Shown here piece by piece: positions 34,242 to 45,413 of a stretch of DNA of 64,000 bases. The stretch spans positions 62,001 to 126,000 of the forward strand of contig NZ_PGOI01000012.1 of NCBI RefSeq assembly GCF_002794355.1, written 5' to 3'. The notes under the pieces are model-generated. The model had not been told where the DNA came from. It searched no databases and was given only the letters and a program-made list of their open reading frames with translations. Position numbers and translations under genes: made by a program. Numbering within the stretch: position 1 is the stretch's first letter; the number at the start of each line of letters is the position of its first letter. The stretch comes from Pseudorhodobacter sp. MZDSW-24AT (GTDB lineage: Bacteria > Pseudomonadota > Alphaproteobacteria > Rhodobacterales > Rhodobacteraceae).

Positions 34242-35819
34242 TTACGATTTCTGGAACATGGCGAGCATGCGCCGTGTCACAAGGAAGCCACCGAAGATGT
34301 TGACAGCACACATCAACACCCCCAGCGCGGCCAGCAGCGTGATCAGAAAGCTGCTCGACCCGATCTGAATCAGCGCCCCCAGAATCACGATCGACGAAAT
34401 CGCATTGGTCACCGCCATCAAGGGCGTGTGCAGGCTGTGGCTGACGTTCCAGATGACCTGAAAACCGATGAAGACCGACAGCACGAACACGATGAAATGC
34501 TGCATGAAACTGGGCGGCGCCACCAGACCCGCCGCAAGGATCAGCGCGCCCCCCACCGCCAGCAGCGTCACCTGCTGCTTGGTCTGCGCCTTGAACGCCG
34601 CCGTTTCCTGCGCGCGGCGCTCCTCTGGCGTCAGCTCCTTCACCTTTTCCTTGGGCTTGGCCGCCGCAATCGCGGCCACCTTCGGCGGCGGCGGCGGATA
34701 GGTCACCGCCCCCGCATGGGCGACCGTGGCCCCGCGGATCACGTCATCCTCCATGTTATGGGCGACCACACCATCTTTCTTTGGTGTAAGATCGGCCAGC
34801 ATATGGCGGATGTTGTTGGAATACAGCGTCGAGGCCTGTGCCGCCATCCGGCTCGGGAAATCGGTATAGCCCACGATGGTTACGCCGTTTTCCGTCACGA
34901 TCTTCTGGTCGGGCACCGTCAGATCACAGTTGCCACCGCGCTCGGCCGCAAGGTCCACGATCACCGACCCCGGCTTCATCATCGCCACCATATCCGTGGT
35001 CCACAGCTTCGGCGCGGGCCGTCCGGGGATCAGCGCGGTGGTGATCACGATGTCCATCTCGGGCGCCAGCTCGCGGAACTTCGCCAGCTGCTTGGCGGCA
35101 AAGGCCGGGCTCGACGGCGCCGCATAGCCGCCCGTGGCCGCACCATCGGGCAACTCGCTGGCGTCAAACTCCAGAAACACGAAATTCGCGCCCATCGATT
35201 CAATCTGCTCGGCCACTTCGGGGCGCACATCGAACGCGTTCACGATCGCGCCAAGGCTGGTCGCGGTGCCAATCGCGGCCAGACCGGCCACGCCCGCCCC
35301 CACAACCAGAACCTTCGCCGGAGGCACCTTGCCCGCTGCCGTCACCTGCCCGGTGAAAAAGCGGCCAAAGTTGTTGCCCGCCTCGATCACCGCGCGATAG
35401 CCCGCGATATTGGCCATCGACGACAGCGCGTCCATCTTTTGCGCGCGGCTGATGCGCGGCACCATGTCCATCGCCACCACAGTGGCCCCTTGCGCGGCCA
35501 CCTGTGCCAGCAGATCGGCATTCTGCGCGGGCCAGAAAAAGGAAATCAGCGTCTGCCCGGCGCGCAACAGCTTGGCCTCCTCGGCCTCCGGCCCACGCAC
35601 CTTGACCACGATATCCGCAGCCTCATACAGGGCGGCAGCAGTCGGCACCACCGCCACACCCGCGGCCTCATAGGCGGCATCGGTAAAGCCCGCCTTGGCG
35701 CCCGCTCCGGTCTCGATTACGCAAGCATGGCCCAGCTTGATCAACTGAACCGCCGACTCCGGCGTCATCGCGACGCGATTCTCGCCCTCGAATATCTCTT
35801 TCGGTGCCCCGATCTTCAC
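34242..35819 (-). CDS. pntA: NAD(P) transhydrogenase alpha subunit
   Basis: The product is 525 aa from GTG 35819 (GGGGGAG upstream; starts [20 protein letters not shown]). The N-terminal NAD-binding domain I has [21 protein letters not shown] and [14 protein letters not shown]. The C-terminal part carries membrane helices ([21 protein letters not shown]). The subunit is not split into pntAA/pntAB. It forms an operon with pntB. Confidence 0.96.
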   Translation of the reverse strand: MKIGAPKEIFEGENRVAMTPESAVQLIKLGHACVIETGAGAKAGFTDAAYEAAGVAVVPTAAALYEAADIVVKVRGPEAEEAKLLRAGQTLISFFWPAQNADLLAQVAAQGATVVAMDMVPRISRAQKMDALSSMANIAGYRAVIEAGNNFGRFFTGQVTAAGKVPPAKVLVVGAGVAGLAAIGTATSLGAIVNAFDVRPEVAEQIESMGANFVFLEFDASELPDGAATGGYAAPSSPAFAAKQLAKFRELAPEMDIVITTALIPGRPAPKLWTTDMVAMMKPGSVIVDLAAERGGNCDLTVPDQKIVTENGVTIVGYTDFPSRMAAQASTLYSNNIRHMLADLTPKKDGVVAHNMEDDVIRGATVAHAGAVTYPPPPPKVAAIAAAKPKEKVKELTPEERRAQETAAFKAQTKQQVTLLAVGGALILAAGLVAPPSFMQHFIVFVLSVFIGFQVIWNVSHSLHTPLMAVTNAISSIVILGALIQIGSSSFLITLLAALGVLMCAVNIFGGFLVTRRMLAMFQKS

Positions 35820-35939
35820 TCTGTCTCCCCCGATGCTCTGGTCCGTGCCGCGCTCGCGCGCAAAGCTCCGGCCCTCTATTGCGGTCCCTTGCGCACCGCG
35901 CAAGATTATTTCACAGACTTCTGCCGATTTGCGGCATTT

Positions 35940-36413
35940 CTATCGCAGATTGCGACCGAACCAACGCCCCGTGCGCTGCGTCCACGCCGCAAAAGCCGCG
36001 CCAAAGCCAGCGCGCAACACCGCTTCTTCTGGCAGAACAAAGCGGTGTTGCAGCATCAGCAGGAACCCAAGCACCAAGGGCACCGCCACCGGCACATCCC
36101 ACCACAGGACCGCGCCCGACAGGATCAGCACATCCGCCAGATAAATCGGGTTGCGCGTCCAGCCGAACACCCCGCGCGTGATCAGCACCCGTGGCTGCCC
36201 GCGCGGCACCACCGTGGTGCGCGCCCACCACATCTGCCCCACCGCCGCCGCCATCAGCCCCACGCCCAAAGCACCCAGCACCGCGCCCACCCAGCGCCCC
36301 GACGGCCCGAAAAGCCCCCATGGCATCGCCTGATCAAAGCCCCAGACCGCCGCAAGCGCCAGCCCCAGCCAGACCGGCGGCACATCCACCCACTGCCAAA
36401 ACGGTCGTCGCAT
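35940..36413 (-). CDS. isoprenylcysteine/phospholipid methyltransferase-like membrane protein
   Basis: The 157-aa protein starts at ATG 36413 with GGGAGG upstream. It has four hydrophobic segments and the ICMT/PEMT-type motif RGVFGWTRNPIYLADVLILSG followed by a C-terminal PEEAVLRAGFGAAFAAWTQR. Such proteins methylate lipids or prenylated Cys using SAM. The substrate here is unknown. Confidence 0.78.
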   Translation of the reverse strand: MRRPFWQWVDVPPVWLGLALAAVWGFDQAMPWGLFGPSGRWVGAVLGALGVGLMAAAVGQMWWARTTVVPRGQPRVLITRGVFGWTRNPIYLADVLILSGAVLWWDVPVAVPLVLGFLLMLQHRFVLPEEAVLRAGFGAAFAAWTQRTGRWFGRNLR

Positions 36414-36544
36414 CCTTCGCCTCCCCGATGGCTTAGGGCTAAGGGCAAGATTGTCGCTCTGGCAACACAGAAAGCCGCTTGCCTCCCTTGCGCCGCCCGT
36501 GACTTTCGCCAAACTGCGCGCAAAACAACCCAAAGGCCAGACAA

Positions 36545-37741
36545 ATGCCCACCGATTTCGCCGCCACCCGCGACCTGTTCCACCTGCCCCCCGGCGTGAT
36601 CTATCTGGACGGCAATTCGCTGGGCCCCTTGCCGCGCGCCGCCGTCGCCCGCGTGGCCGCTTGCGTCACCGAAGAATGGGGCAACCTGCTGATCCGGGGC
36701 TGGAATGCCGCAGGCTGGATGGATCAACCCGCCCGGCTGGGCGACCGCATCGGCCGCCTGATCGGGGCGGAGCCCGGCGCCACCGTGCTGGGCGACACGC
36801 TCTCGATCAAGGTCTATCAGGCCCTTGCCGCCGCCCTCGACATGGCGCCCGGCCGCAAGGTCATCCTGTCCGACACCGGCAACTTCCCTTCTGATCTATA
36901 CATGGCCGAAGGCCTGTGCCGCACGCTTGGCCCTGATTACCGGCTCGTCACCGTCGCCCCCGAAGCCGTGGCCGATGCGCTCAGCGACGAGGTGGCGGTG
37001 TTGATGCTCACCCAAGTCGATTACCGCACCGGCCGCCTGCACGACATGGCAGATCTCACCGCGCGCGCGCAGGAAAAGGGCATCCTCACCGTCTGGGATC
37101 TGGCCCATACCGCCGGTGCGCTGGCCGTGGATCTGGCAGGCTGCAACGCCGATTTCGCGGTGGGCTGCACCTATAAATACCTCAACTCCGGCCCCGGCGG
37201 CCCCGCCTTCATCTATGTGGCCCCCCGCCACCAAGACCGCGCGCTTCCCGCGCTGTCAGGCTGGCTCGGCCACGCGGCCCCCTTCGCCTTCGATCTGCAC
37301 TACCGCCCAGGCACCGGGGTCGAACGCATGCGCGTCGGCACCCCGCCCGTGCTGCAAATGGCCGCGCTCGAAGCCAGCCTCGACATCTGGGACAGCGTCG
37401 ACATGCAGGCCTTGCGCGCCCGCTCCATCGCCTTGTGTGAGGCGTTCATCGCCGGGGTCGAAGCCGCCTGCCCCGATCTCACCCTCGCCTCACCGCGCGA
37501 CCCAAGCCAGCGCGGCTCGCAGGTCAGCTTCCGCCACCCCGAAGGCTATGCCATCATGCAGGCCCTGATCGCCCAAGGCGTGATCGGCGATTTCCGTGCC
37601 CCTGATATCCTGCGCTTTGGCTTCACCCCGCTCTACACCTCCGATGCCGATGTGCAGGGCGCTGTCCGCATCCTGTCCGAGATCATGGCCAGCGGCAGCT
37701 GGGATCGCCCTCAGTTCAAGGCCCGCGCCAAGGTCACCTGA
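36545..37741 (+). CDS. kynU: kynureninase
   Basis: This 398-aa PLP enzyme hydrolyses kynurenine to anthranilate and alanine in tryptophan breakdown. Family marks are VIYLDGNSLGPLPRAA, NLLIRGWNAAGWMD, DTGNFPSDLYMAEGL, WDLAHTAGALAVDL and the PLP-lysine region GCTYKYLNSGPGGPAF. RMRVGTPPVLQMAALEAS and RFGFTPLYTSDAD follow. No other kyn gene is in the window; the upstream gap of 131 nt is shared with the divergent methyltransferase-like gene. Confidence 0.96.
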   Translation: MPTDFAATRDLFHLPPGVIYLDGNSLGPLPRAAVARVAACVTEEWGNLLIRGWNAAGWMDQPARLGDRIGRLIGAEPGATVLGDTLSIKVYQALAAALDMAPGRKVILSDTGNFPSDLYMAEGLCRTLGPDYRLVTVAPEAVADALSDEVAVLMLTQVDYRTGRLHDMADLTARAQEKGILTVWDLAHTAGALAVDLAGCNADFAVGCTYKYLNSGPGGPAFIYVAPRHQDRALPALSGWLGHAAPFAFDLHYRPGTGVERMRVGTPPVLQMAALEASLDIWDSVDMQALRARSIALCEAFIAGVEAACPDLTLASPRDPSQRGSQVSFRHPEGYAIMQALIAQGVIGDFRAPDILRFGFTPLYTSDADVQGAVRILSEIMASGSWDRPQFKARAKVT

Positions 37742-37828
37742 CCCAAGCCTGCGACCGGATGCAAAGCCCTGTTCAAATCACAGTTGCGCGAGACGATCCC
37801 CCCTTGGGCAAGTCTTTGCGCAGGGGCT

Positions 37829-37857
37829 TTGACGTCTGGCACAGGCTCGGCTAGGCT
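37829..37857 (+). promoter_or_regulatory. promoter of the L,D-transpeptidase gene
   Basis: TTGACG (37829-37834), a 17-nt spacer and TAGGCT (37852-37857) lie 61 nt before the start codon. Confidence 0.6.
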
Positions 37858-37917
37858 CACCTTGATCGCGCCGGGGCATGCCAGCCCAAGCATCGAATTT
37901 GTTACGGGATTTCCAGA

Positions 37918-39036
37918 ATGTCAGCTTTTGTGCTCCGGGTCATGCTTGCCGCAACCGTTACGGCAGGCCTCGCTGCCTGCGTGCCCACCACCACCACCAC
38001 GTCCCCCTCCACCGCCGCGCCGGTCGCGCTTCCGCAAGAGGGGCTTTATCTTGCCACCTCCGACAATGGCATCGCGATCCCGGCGATTGACACAAGCAAG
38101 GTGCCCGCCCAATTCCAGCGCCAGATCGTCGACTACCCCTCGACCGAGGCGCCCGGCACCGTCATCATCAACCCGGCCACCAAGCATCTTTACTTCATCA
38201 CCGGCAACAACAAGGCGATCCGCTACGGCATCTCCGTGGGCGCAGCAGGCTTTGAATGGTCCGGTGAGGCGCTGGTGACCAACCGCCGCCAATGGCCAAC
38301 CTGGACCCCGCCGAAAGAAATGATCGAGCGTAAGCCCGAGCTTGCGAAATGGGAAAAGGGTCAGCCCGGCGGTCCGACCAACCCGCTCGGCGCGCGCGCG
38401 CTCTATCTCACGACCAACGGGGTCGATTACGGCTACCGCATCCACGGCACCCCCGATTGGTGGTCCATCGGCAAGAACGCCTCGTCGGGCTGCATCCGCA
38501 TGATCAACCAAGACGTGATGGATCTTTACACCCGCGTGCCGGACAATGCCAAAGTCATCGTGCTGACCGCGCGCGGCGAAATGCCAAAAGGCCTGAAACT
38601 GCCGCCGCCTGCGCCGAAGAAGAAAAAGCCCGAACCCGCCCCGGCGGTCGCCACCCCGGCCACCACGCCAGAGGCAACGCCTGCCACCGCCACCGCGCCC
38701 GTGGTGGGTCCCGTGATGGGCCCGATGTCCACTGCGCCTCTGCCGCTGCCATCGGCCACGCCCGCCGCCGGAGCCGTGGCCCCCGCGCGGACCACCCCCA
38801 CCGCGCCCGCGCTGGACACGCCGCCCACGACCCCGGCCGTCACCGCTCCGGTGGCCCCGGCGCAGCCCAGCCTGCCCACCGCGCCAACCACCCCGGCCCC
38901 GGCAGCCGTCACCGCCCCCAGTGTCAGCGCCCCCAGCGCGGCGGCGCCAACACCACCCGCCCCAGCCCCGGCCGCCACCCCGGCGGCGCCCGGCTGCGCG
39001 GTGCCTCTGGTCAACGGCACCTGTCCAAAACCCTAA
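37918..39036 (+). CDS. L,D-transpeptidase (YkuD) lipoprotein with Pro/Ala/Thr tail
   Basis: The 372-aa cell-wall enzyme forms 3-3 cross-links or attaches proteins to peptidoglycan. The lipobox LAAC puts the lipidated Cys at residue 21. The YkuD domain spans about residues 80-215, with His176 in YRIHGTPDWWSIG and catalytic Cys192 in ASSGCIRM. Residues from about 235 to the end are low-complexity Pro/Ala/Thr, with a basic PKKKKPEPAP stretch first. The protein ends with a small two-Cys tag, PGCAVPLVNGTCPKP. The tail may reach through peptidoglycan. Confidence 0.92.
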   Translation: MSAFVLRVMLAATVTAGLAACVPTTTTTSPSTAAPVALPQEGLYLATSDNGIAIPAIDTSKVPAQFQRQIVDYPSTEAPGTVIINPATKHLYFITGNNKAIRYGISVGAAGFEWSGEALVTNRRQWPTWTPPKEMIERKPELAKWEKGQPGGPTNPLGARALYLTTNGVDYGYRIHGTPDWWSIGKNASSGCIRMINQDVMDLYTRVPDNAKVIVLTARGEMPKGLKLPPPAPKKKKPEPAPAVATPATTPEATPATATAPVVGPVMGPMSTAPLPLPSATPAAGAVAPARTTPTAPALDTPPTTPAVTAPVAPAQPSLPTAPTTPAPAAVTAPSVSAPSAAAPTPPAPAPAATPAAPGCAVPLVNGTCPKP

Positions 39037-39065
39037 GGCCCGTCACTGGCCTCGGCCAAAACACA

Positions 39066-39095
39066 AACGCGCGCACCCTTGGTGCGCGCGTTCTT
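39066..39095. terminator. bidirectional terminator
   Basis: A perfect 12-bp stem AACGCGCGCACC/GGTGCGCGCGTT with loop CTT lies between two convergent genes. TTCTT follows on the plus strand. Confidence 0.8.
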
Positions 39096-39114
39096 CATGT
39101 CCCGGCAAAGCGGC

Positions 39115-39825
39115 TCAGGCCAGCCAGCGGTCGTAATCGCTCACCAGCAGATGCGTCGGCGCCACGTCTTCCTCGATCTCGGCAAAACGGCCAATCGGCT
39201 CGACAAAAATGTTGTCCGTCAGATCATCGTTCACCGTGCTGACCTCACCGATCAGCACATCGCCGCCTTCGCCCCAGAAGGCGTGCCAATCCCCCGGCAT
39301 CAGCGTCACACTCTCCCCCGGCGCCAGCTTCAGCTTCTCACCGGGCGCATAGGCGCGCGCGATCCCGTCACAGCGCACCACGCCGCCCCGGTCGCGGGCA
39401 AAGCGCCCTTGATCATCGCTGCCAAACAGCTCGATCACCAGCGTCGCCCCGCCCCGGTTGATGATATCCTCGGCCTTAATCACATGGGTGTGCATCGGCG
39501 ACAGCTGATCCTGCCGCGAAATCAACAGCTTTTCCGCATAGCACATGCCCCCGCCGCGCTGCAGATCCGACAAGTCCCCATTGCGCAGCGTGAACAGGAA
39601 CAGCCCCATCTCGTCAAAGCGGCCCTGCCCATAATCGGTGATGTCCCAGCCCATGCGCGCGCCGATGATCCGCTCGGCTTTCGCATTCTGCGCGCGAAAC
39701 TGCTCTGGCGTCCAATAGGCAAAGGGCGGCAGCACAAAGCCAAAGTGGCGGATCATGTCATCCGCTGCCGCCATGATCTCATTGATCCGGCTGCGTGTCA
39801 TGGAATGGGGTGATGTCTGGGTCAC
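39115..39825 (-). CDS. D-lyxose isomerase-like cupin
   Basis: The 236-aa protein resembles the D-lyxose ketol-isomerase family of cupins. Metal ligands are expected from LSPMHTHVIKAEDIINRGG (two His and one Glu) and MPGDWHAFWGEGG. GTG 39825 has AGGAGGG at 8-9 nt and is preferred over ATG 39801. The family interconverts lyxose/xylulose or mannose/fructose; the natural substrate is unknown. It stands apart from the neighbouring amidotransferase gene by 59 nt. Confidence 0.82.
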   Translation of the reverse strand: MTQTSPHSMTRSRINEIMAAADDMIRHFGFVLPPFAYWTPEQFRAQNAKAERIIGARMGWDITDYGQGRFDEMGLFLFTLRNGDLSDLQRGGGMCYAEKLLISRQDQLSPMHTHVIKAEDIINRGGATLVIELFGSDDQGRFARDRGGVVRCDGIARAYAPGEKLKLAPGESVTLMPGDWHAFWGEGGDVLIGEVSTVNDDLTDNIFVEPIGRFAEIEEDVAPTHLLVSDYDRWLA

Positions 39826-39884
39826 GGCAAGCTCCCTCCTGCTTTGCCGCCGACTATACCCACCCCGTTAGCGCAAACAAGCGC

Positions 39885-40676
39885 TCAAGCCCGCCGCGCA
39901 ACCGCCGGACGCCGCCCCGCCGCCCAATCCGCCGCCGCCGCGCCAAAGGCCGCGAACAAGGGGCGCGACACCGGGTCTCCGGCGGCATTCCATTCCGGGT
40001 GCCATTGCACCGAAAGCGAGAATCCCGGCGCCCCTTGCACATAAATCGCCTCGGGCGTGCCATCGGGCGCAGTCCCGTCAATCACGATGCGCGCGCCGGG
40101 GCGGTTGATGCCCTGCCCGTGCAAGGTGTTGGTCATCACCTCTTGCGCCCCCATCAGCCGATGGAACACCCCGCCTTGCGTGAACCGCACCGGATGGCGC
40201 AGCGCGAACTTTTCCTCCAGCGTGCCATCGGGCGGCATCCGGTGGTTCATCCGCCCCGGCAAATCGCGGATCTCGGGGTAAAGCGTGCCCCCCATCGCCA
40301 CATTCACCTCCTGAAAGCCGCGGCAAATCCCAAACACCGGCTGCCCGCGCTCGATACAGGCGCGCACCAGCGGCAGGGTGATCGCATCGCGGCAGCGGTC
40401 AAAGGCCCCATGCGCCGGGGTTTCCTCCTCACCATATTCGCTCGGATGCACATTCGGCCGCCCACCGGTCAGCAAAAACCCGTCACACAGCTCCAGAAGC
40501 TCAGGCACCGACACTAACCGCGGGTCCGACGGAACGATCAGCGGCAAACAGCCCGACACCTCGGCCACCGCCTCGGAATTCATCGTGCCCCCGGCATGGA
40601 CGGGATAGCTTTCGTTGAGCAGGCTCATATTGCCGATGATGCCGACAACCGGACGGCGCGCGGAAAGATGGGTCAT
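39885..40676 (-). CDS. gamma-glutamyl-GABA hydrolase-like class I glutamine amidotransferase (PuuD family)
   Basis: The product is 263 aa from ATG 40676 (ATG 40703 is a possible longer start; neither has a strong ribosome site). The nucleophile is Cys118 in FGICRGFQEVNVAMGGTLY; the His/Glu pair is in SVQWHPEWNAAGD. DGFLLTGGRPNVHPSEYGEE is also typical. PuuD frees GABA from gamma-glutamyl-GABA in putrescine use, but no other puu genes are present, so the role stays at family level. Confidence 0.85.
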   Translation of the reverse strand: MTHLSARRPVVGIIGNMSLLNESYPVHAGGTMNSEAVAEVSGCLPLIVPSDPRLVSVPELLELCDGFLLTGGRPNVHPSEYGEEETPAHGAFDRCRDAITLPLVRACIERGQPVFGICRGFQEVNVAMGGTLYPEIRDLPGRMNHRMPPDGTLEEKFALRHPVRFTQGGVFHRLMGAQEVMTNTLHGQGINRPGARIVIDGTAPDGTPEAIYVQGAPGFSLSVQWHPEWNAAGDPVSRPLFAAFGAAAADWAAGRRPAVARRA

Positions 40677-40889
40677 GGACGATGTGCCGGATTCCTGTTG
40701 CATGGCCAAACCATAAGCGCAAAATCGCCCGAGGCCAACTGCGCACCTGCGCACATCCCAAGCGCAGCCCTTTGCCACGCAGGCCCCCCGGCACACCCGC
40801 GTGGAAAATTTGGCAGGGTGACGCGGGCGTGACTTGCCTTCCCGCAGGGGGAAGCTGCGAAGATCGCGCCCAGCAACACGGAGCAGCCC

Positions 40890-41291
40890 ATGAAACGCCC
40901 AGTCTTCACTCCCCCAGTCTTGACCACCCTTTGCACCCTTGCCCTGCTCGCTGCCGCGCCCGTGCTGGCGCAAGGCATGGATCACAGCGCCCATGGCGCA
41001 GGCCATGCCGGCCATGGCACCGCGCACAGCCAGCCCGGCCCCGCCAATGCCGCCTTCGAGGCCGCCAATGCCAAGATGCATGCCGAGATGGCCATTCCGC
41101 TGACCGGGAATGCCGATGTCGATTTCATCGCGGGCATGATCCCGCACCATCAAGGCGCGGTCGACATGGCGCGCATCGTGCTGGAACACGGCAGCGATCC
41201 CGAGGTGCGCAAACTGGCCGAAAGCATCATCGCCAGCCAAGAGGCGGAAATCGCCTGGATGACGGCGTGGCTGGCGGCAAACCAGCCCTGA
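40890..41291 (+). CDS. DUF305 exported protein
   Basis: The 133-aa protein has a signal peptide (TTLCTLALLAAAPVLAQG) followed by a His/Gly-rich stretch (MDHSAHGAGHAGHGTAHS) that could bind metal. The DUF305 core is DVDFIAGMIPHHQGAVDMAR and ASQEAEIAWMTAWL. DUF305 proteins often accompany copper-handling genes, but none is adjacent here. Confidence 0.9.
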   Translation: MKRPVFTPPVLTTLCTLALLAAAPVLAQGMDHSAHGAGHAGHGTAHSQPGPANAAFEAANAKMHAEMAIPLTGNADVDFIAGMIPHHQGAVDMARIVLEHGSDPEVRKLAESIIASQEAEIAWMTAWLAANQP

Positions 41292-41294
41292 ACC

Positions 41295-41372
41295 CGGAGT
41301 TTTCTGCGAAAATCCGGCTCTGCCTCGCTGTTGCGCACCGGCGAAGCAGAGCGATTTTTCGCAGAAAAATCG
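41295..41372. repeat. CGCAG-core hairpins, locus 2 (inverted pair)
   Basis: Copy 2a at 41295-41318 has arms CCGGA(G)TTTT and AAAATCCGG around CTGCG, with one bulged G. Copy 2b at 41352-41372 has arms CGATTTTT and AAAAATCG around CGCAG, identical to copy 1a. Between them GCTCTGCCTCGC (41318-41329) can pair with GCGAAGCAGAGC (41341-41352). The whole block fills the gap between two convergent genes. Confidence 0.85.
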
Positions 41373-41378
41373 TCCCCC

Positions 41379-42614
41379 TCACCCCAAGGCAATCACCCGC
41401 GCCGCCGCCTCCAGCGCGCCCGGCCCATGCGGGATGTCCAAGGCGATCAGCCCCGCCTGCATCACCCCCAGCGCCCCCAGCGTCATATGCGCGTTCACAT
41501 GCCCCATATGCGCCACCCGCAAAAAGCCGTGCCACGCCGGGTCACTGGGCAGCGCCATGCCAAGGCCAATCCCCAGCGTCACCCCGGCCTGCGTTTCCGT
41601 CCAGTCGCGCAGCCGTGTCGCATCCGGCGCGCCCAGCCGCGCCGCCGTCACCGCCCGCGACCGATGCGCCGGGTCCGCCACATTGAGCCCGATCCGCGCA
41701 TTCCCCACGGCCCAAGCGTCGAACGCCGCCCAGACCGCGCGCGCCAACACCTCGTGCCGTGCCCAGACATTGGCCATCCCCTCTTCGCGCAGCATCGACA
41801 AGGCCTCGCGCAATCCGAACAGATGATGCGTCGGCGCCGTGCCCGCCCAATATTGCCAGAACTCCTCGGGGGCTGCCCGCTTGCGCCAATCCCAATAGGG
41901 CGTGCGCAGATCCGCCTCGGCCCCGGCGGCGCGCGCCTTGTCGGAAAACCAGACAAAGCTCATTCCCGGCGGGGTCATCAGCCCTTTCTGGCTCGCCGCC
42001 ACCGTCAGATCCACGCCCCAAGCGTCCATATGATATTCGTCACAACCCAAAGAGGCGATGCAATCCACGCACAGCAGCGCCGGATGCGCCACCGCATCCA
42101 GCACCGCGCGCAAGGCCGGAATATCCGTCCGCACCGAGCTTGAGGTGTCCACATGCGTGGTCAGCACCGCCTTGATCCGGCCCTCGCGGTCTTGGCGCAG
42201 CCGCGCCTCGACCTGCGCCATATCCACCGGGGCCGAGGTGCCAAAGTCCATCACCTCGACCTCCACCCCCATCGCGCGCGCGCTCTCGGCCCAGCCCAGC
42301 CCAAAGCGCCCGGTCGACAGCACCAGCGCCCGGTCGCCCCGGCTGAACAGGTTCGCATTGGCAGCTTCCCACGCCGCATGCCCATTGCCGATATAGGCCG
42401 CCACATGCTGCGCCGTGCCCGCCACCGCGCGCAGATCCGGCCATAGCGCCGCCACCATTTCGGGCAGTGCTCCCGCATAGATATTGGGCGCCGCGCGGTG
42501 CATCGCGTTCAGCACCCGGTCCGGCATCACCGAAGGCCCGGGGATCGCAAGATAAGGCCGCCCCCGCGACAGATCGGGGCGGGCGTTGGGAAGGGAAGAC
42601 AGGGTATCGTGCAT
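41379..42614 (-). CDS. class V aminotransferase, serine/alanine-glyoxylate type
   Basis: The 411-aa PLP enzyme has the SGAT/AGAT layout: LAIPGPSVMPDRVLNAMHR, YIGNGHAAWEAANANLFSRG, VLTTHVDTSSSVRTDI, VDCIASLGCDEYHMDAWGVD and the PLP-lysine in LTVAASQKGLMTPPGMSF. It transfers amino groups between serine or alanine and glyoxylate; the serine cycle or photorespiratory recycling is a plausible context. No other serine-cycle genes are nearby. Confidence 0.86.
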   Translation of the reverse strand: MHDTLSSLPNARPDLSRGRPYLAIPGPSVMPDRVLNAMHRAAPNIYAGALPEMVAALWPDLRAVAGTAQHVAAYIGNGHAAWEAANANLFSRGDRALVLSTGRFGLGWAESARAMGVEVEVMDFGTSAPVDMAQVEARLRQDREGRIKAVLTTHVDTSSSVRTDIPALRAVLDAVAHPALLCVDCIASLGCDEYHMDAWGVDLTVAASQKGLMTPPGMSFVWFSDKARAAGAEADLRTPYWDWRKRAAPEEFWQYWAGTAPTHHLFGLREALSMLREEGMANVWARHEVLARAVWAAFDAWAVGNARIGLNVADPAHRSRAVTAARLGAPDATRLRDWTETQAGVTLGIGLGMALPSDPAWHGFLRVAHMGHVNAHMTLGALGVMQAGLIALDIPHGPGALEAAARVIALG

Positions 42615-42660
42615 CGTCAGGCGCCTTTGCGGGATTTCGCTGGCTCATGGCTAGGGCCGC

Positions 42661-42760
42661 GCCGCGACAAGGTCAATCGCCCGCACAGGCAATTGCCCCA
42701 CACAGGCAATTACAGGAGCAGCCATTGCGGCAGCGGGGGGTTTGGCATTACATCACGCCC
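42661..42760 (+). promoter_or_regulatory. leader of the ABC exporter gene with a short direct repeat
   Basis: The gap between the divergent aminotransferase and ABC genes contains CACAGGCAATT twice, about 18 nt apart (near 42685 and 42704). This could be a regulator half-site pair or a chance duplication. I see no clear promoter. Confidence 0.3.
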
Positions 42761-44565
<1,805 letters not shown>

Positions 44566-44569
<4 letters not shown>

Positions 44570-45339
44570 CCGCACAGCCCCTTGGCGAAACCGCCGCCGA
44601 CCGTCAGGTGCTCAAGGTCACCGGCAAAGACCGCTTCAGCTTTCTCCAAGGCCTGATCAGCAATGACATGCTGCCGCTGGAACGCGCGCCCGGCCTGATC
44701 TGGGCGGCCCTGCTCACCGCGCAAGGCAAATATCTCGCCGATTTCTTCGTCCTCCGCCCCGAAGACGGCGATCACCTCTGGCTCGACATCAAGACCGACC
44801 TTGCCGCCGACACCGCGCGCCGCCTCAGCCTTTACCGCCTGCGCGCCGATGTGCAGATCACCGCCACCGACCTTTCGGTGACCCGCGGCTTGGGCCCTGC
44901 CCCCCGCGGCGCCTGGCCCGACCCGCGCCACCCGGCACTGGGCTGGCGCGCCTATGGCCAGCCGGGCCACGCCCCCCGCATCGACTGGGACGCGCTGCGC
45001 GTGGCCCATTGCATCCCCGAAAGCGGCATCGAGCTGATCCCCAACGAAAGCTACCTGCTGGAGTCCGGGTTCGAACGCCTCCACGGGGTCGATTTCCGCA
45101 AGGGCTGCTATGTCGGGCAGGAAGTCACCGCCCGCATGAAACACAAGACCGAGCTGCGCAAAGGCCTTGTCACCGTCAGGATCGAAGGCAGCGCCCCCGT
45201 GGGCACCCCCATCCTGTCGGACGGCAAAGAAGCAGGCACGCTCTTTACCCAATCCGGCGGGCAGGCCATCGCCTATCTGCGCTTCGACCGGATGCAGGAC
45301 ATGCAGGCCGGCACCGCCCGCCTGCATCCCCTCGCCTGA
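44566..45339 (+). CDS. ygfZ: folate-binding YgfZ/CAF17 protein
   Basis: The 257-aa GcvT-like protein helps maintenance of certain iron-sulfur enzymes. The hallmark is KGCYVGQEVTARMKHKTEL; the N-terminal FSFLQGLISNDMLPL and GIELIPNESYLLESGFERL also fit. It overlaps the ABC exporter by ATGA, which implies shared expression, though no functional link is known to me. Confidence 0.94.
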
Positions 45340-45346
45340 CCGACAC

Positions 45347-45408
45347 GATCTTTCTGCGAAAGATCCCGGCAGCCCCGGACGCCACCGCGAATTTTCGCAG
45401 AAAATTCG
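45347..45408. repeat. CGCAG-core hairpins, locus 3 (inverted pair)
   Basis: Copy 3a at 45347-45365 has arms GATCTTT and AAAGATC around CTGCG. Copy 3b at 45388-45408 has arms CGAATTTT and AAAATTCG around CGCAG. They fill the 74-nt gap between convergent ygfZ and efp. Confidence 0.88.
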
Positions 45409-45413
45409 TCCCC

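Noticed and set aside
31181-34303. 1040-codon open frame on the plus strand
   Set aside because: Antisense to the DUF3422 gene and pntB, which have clear family motifs and ribosome sites. Composition is that of a shadow frame.
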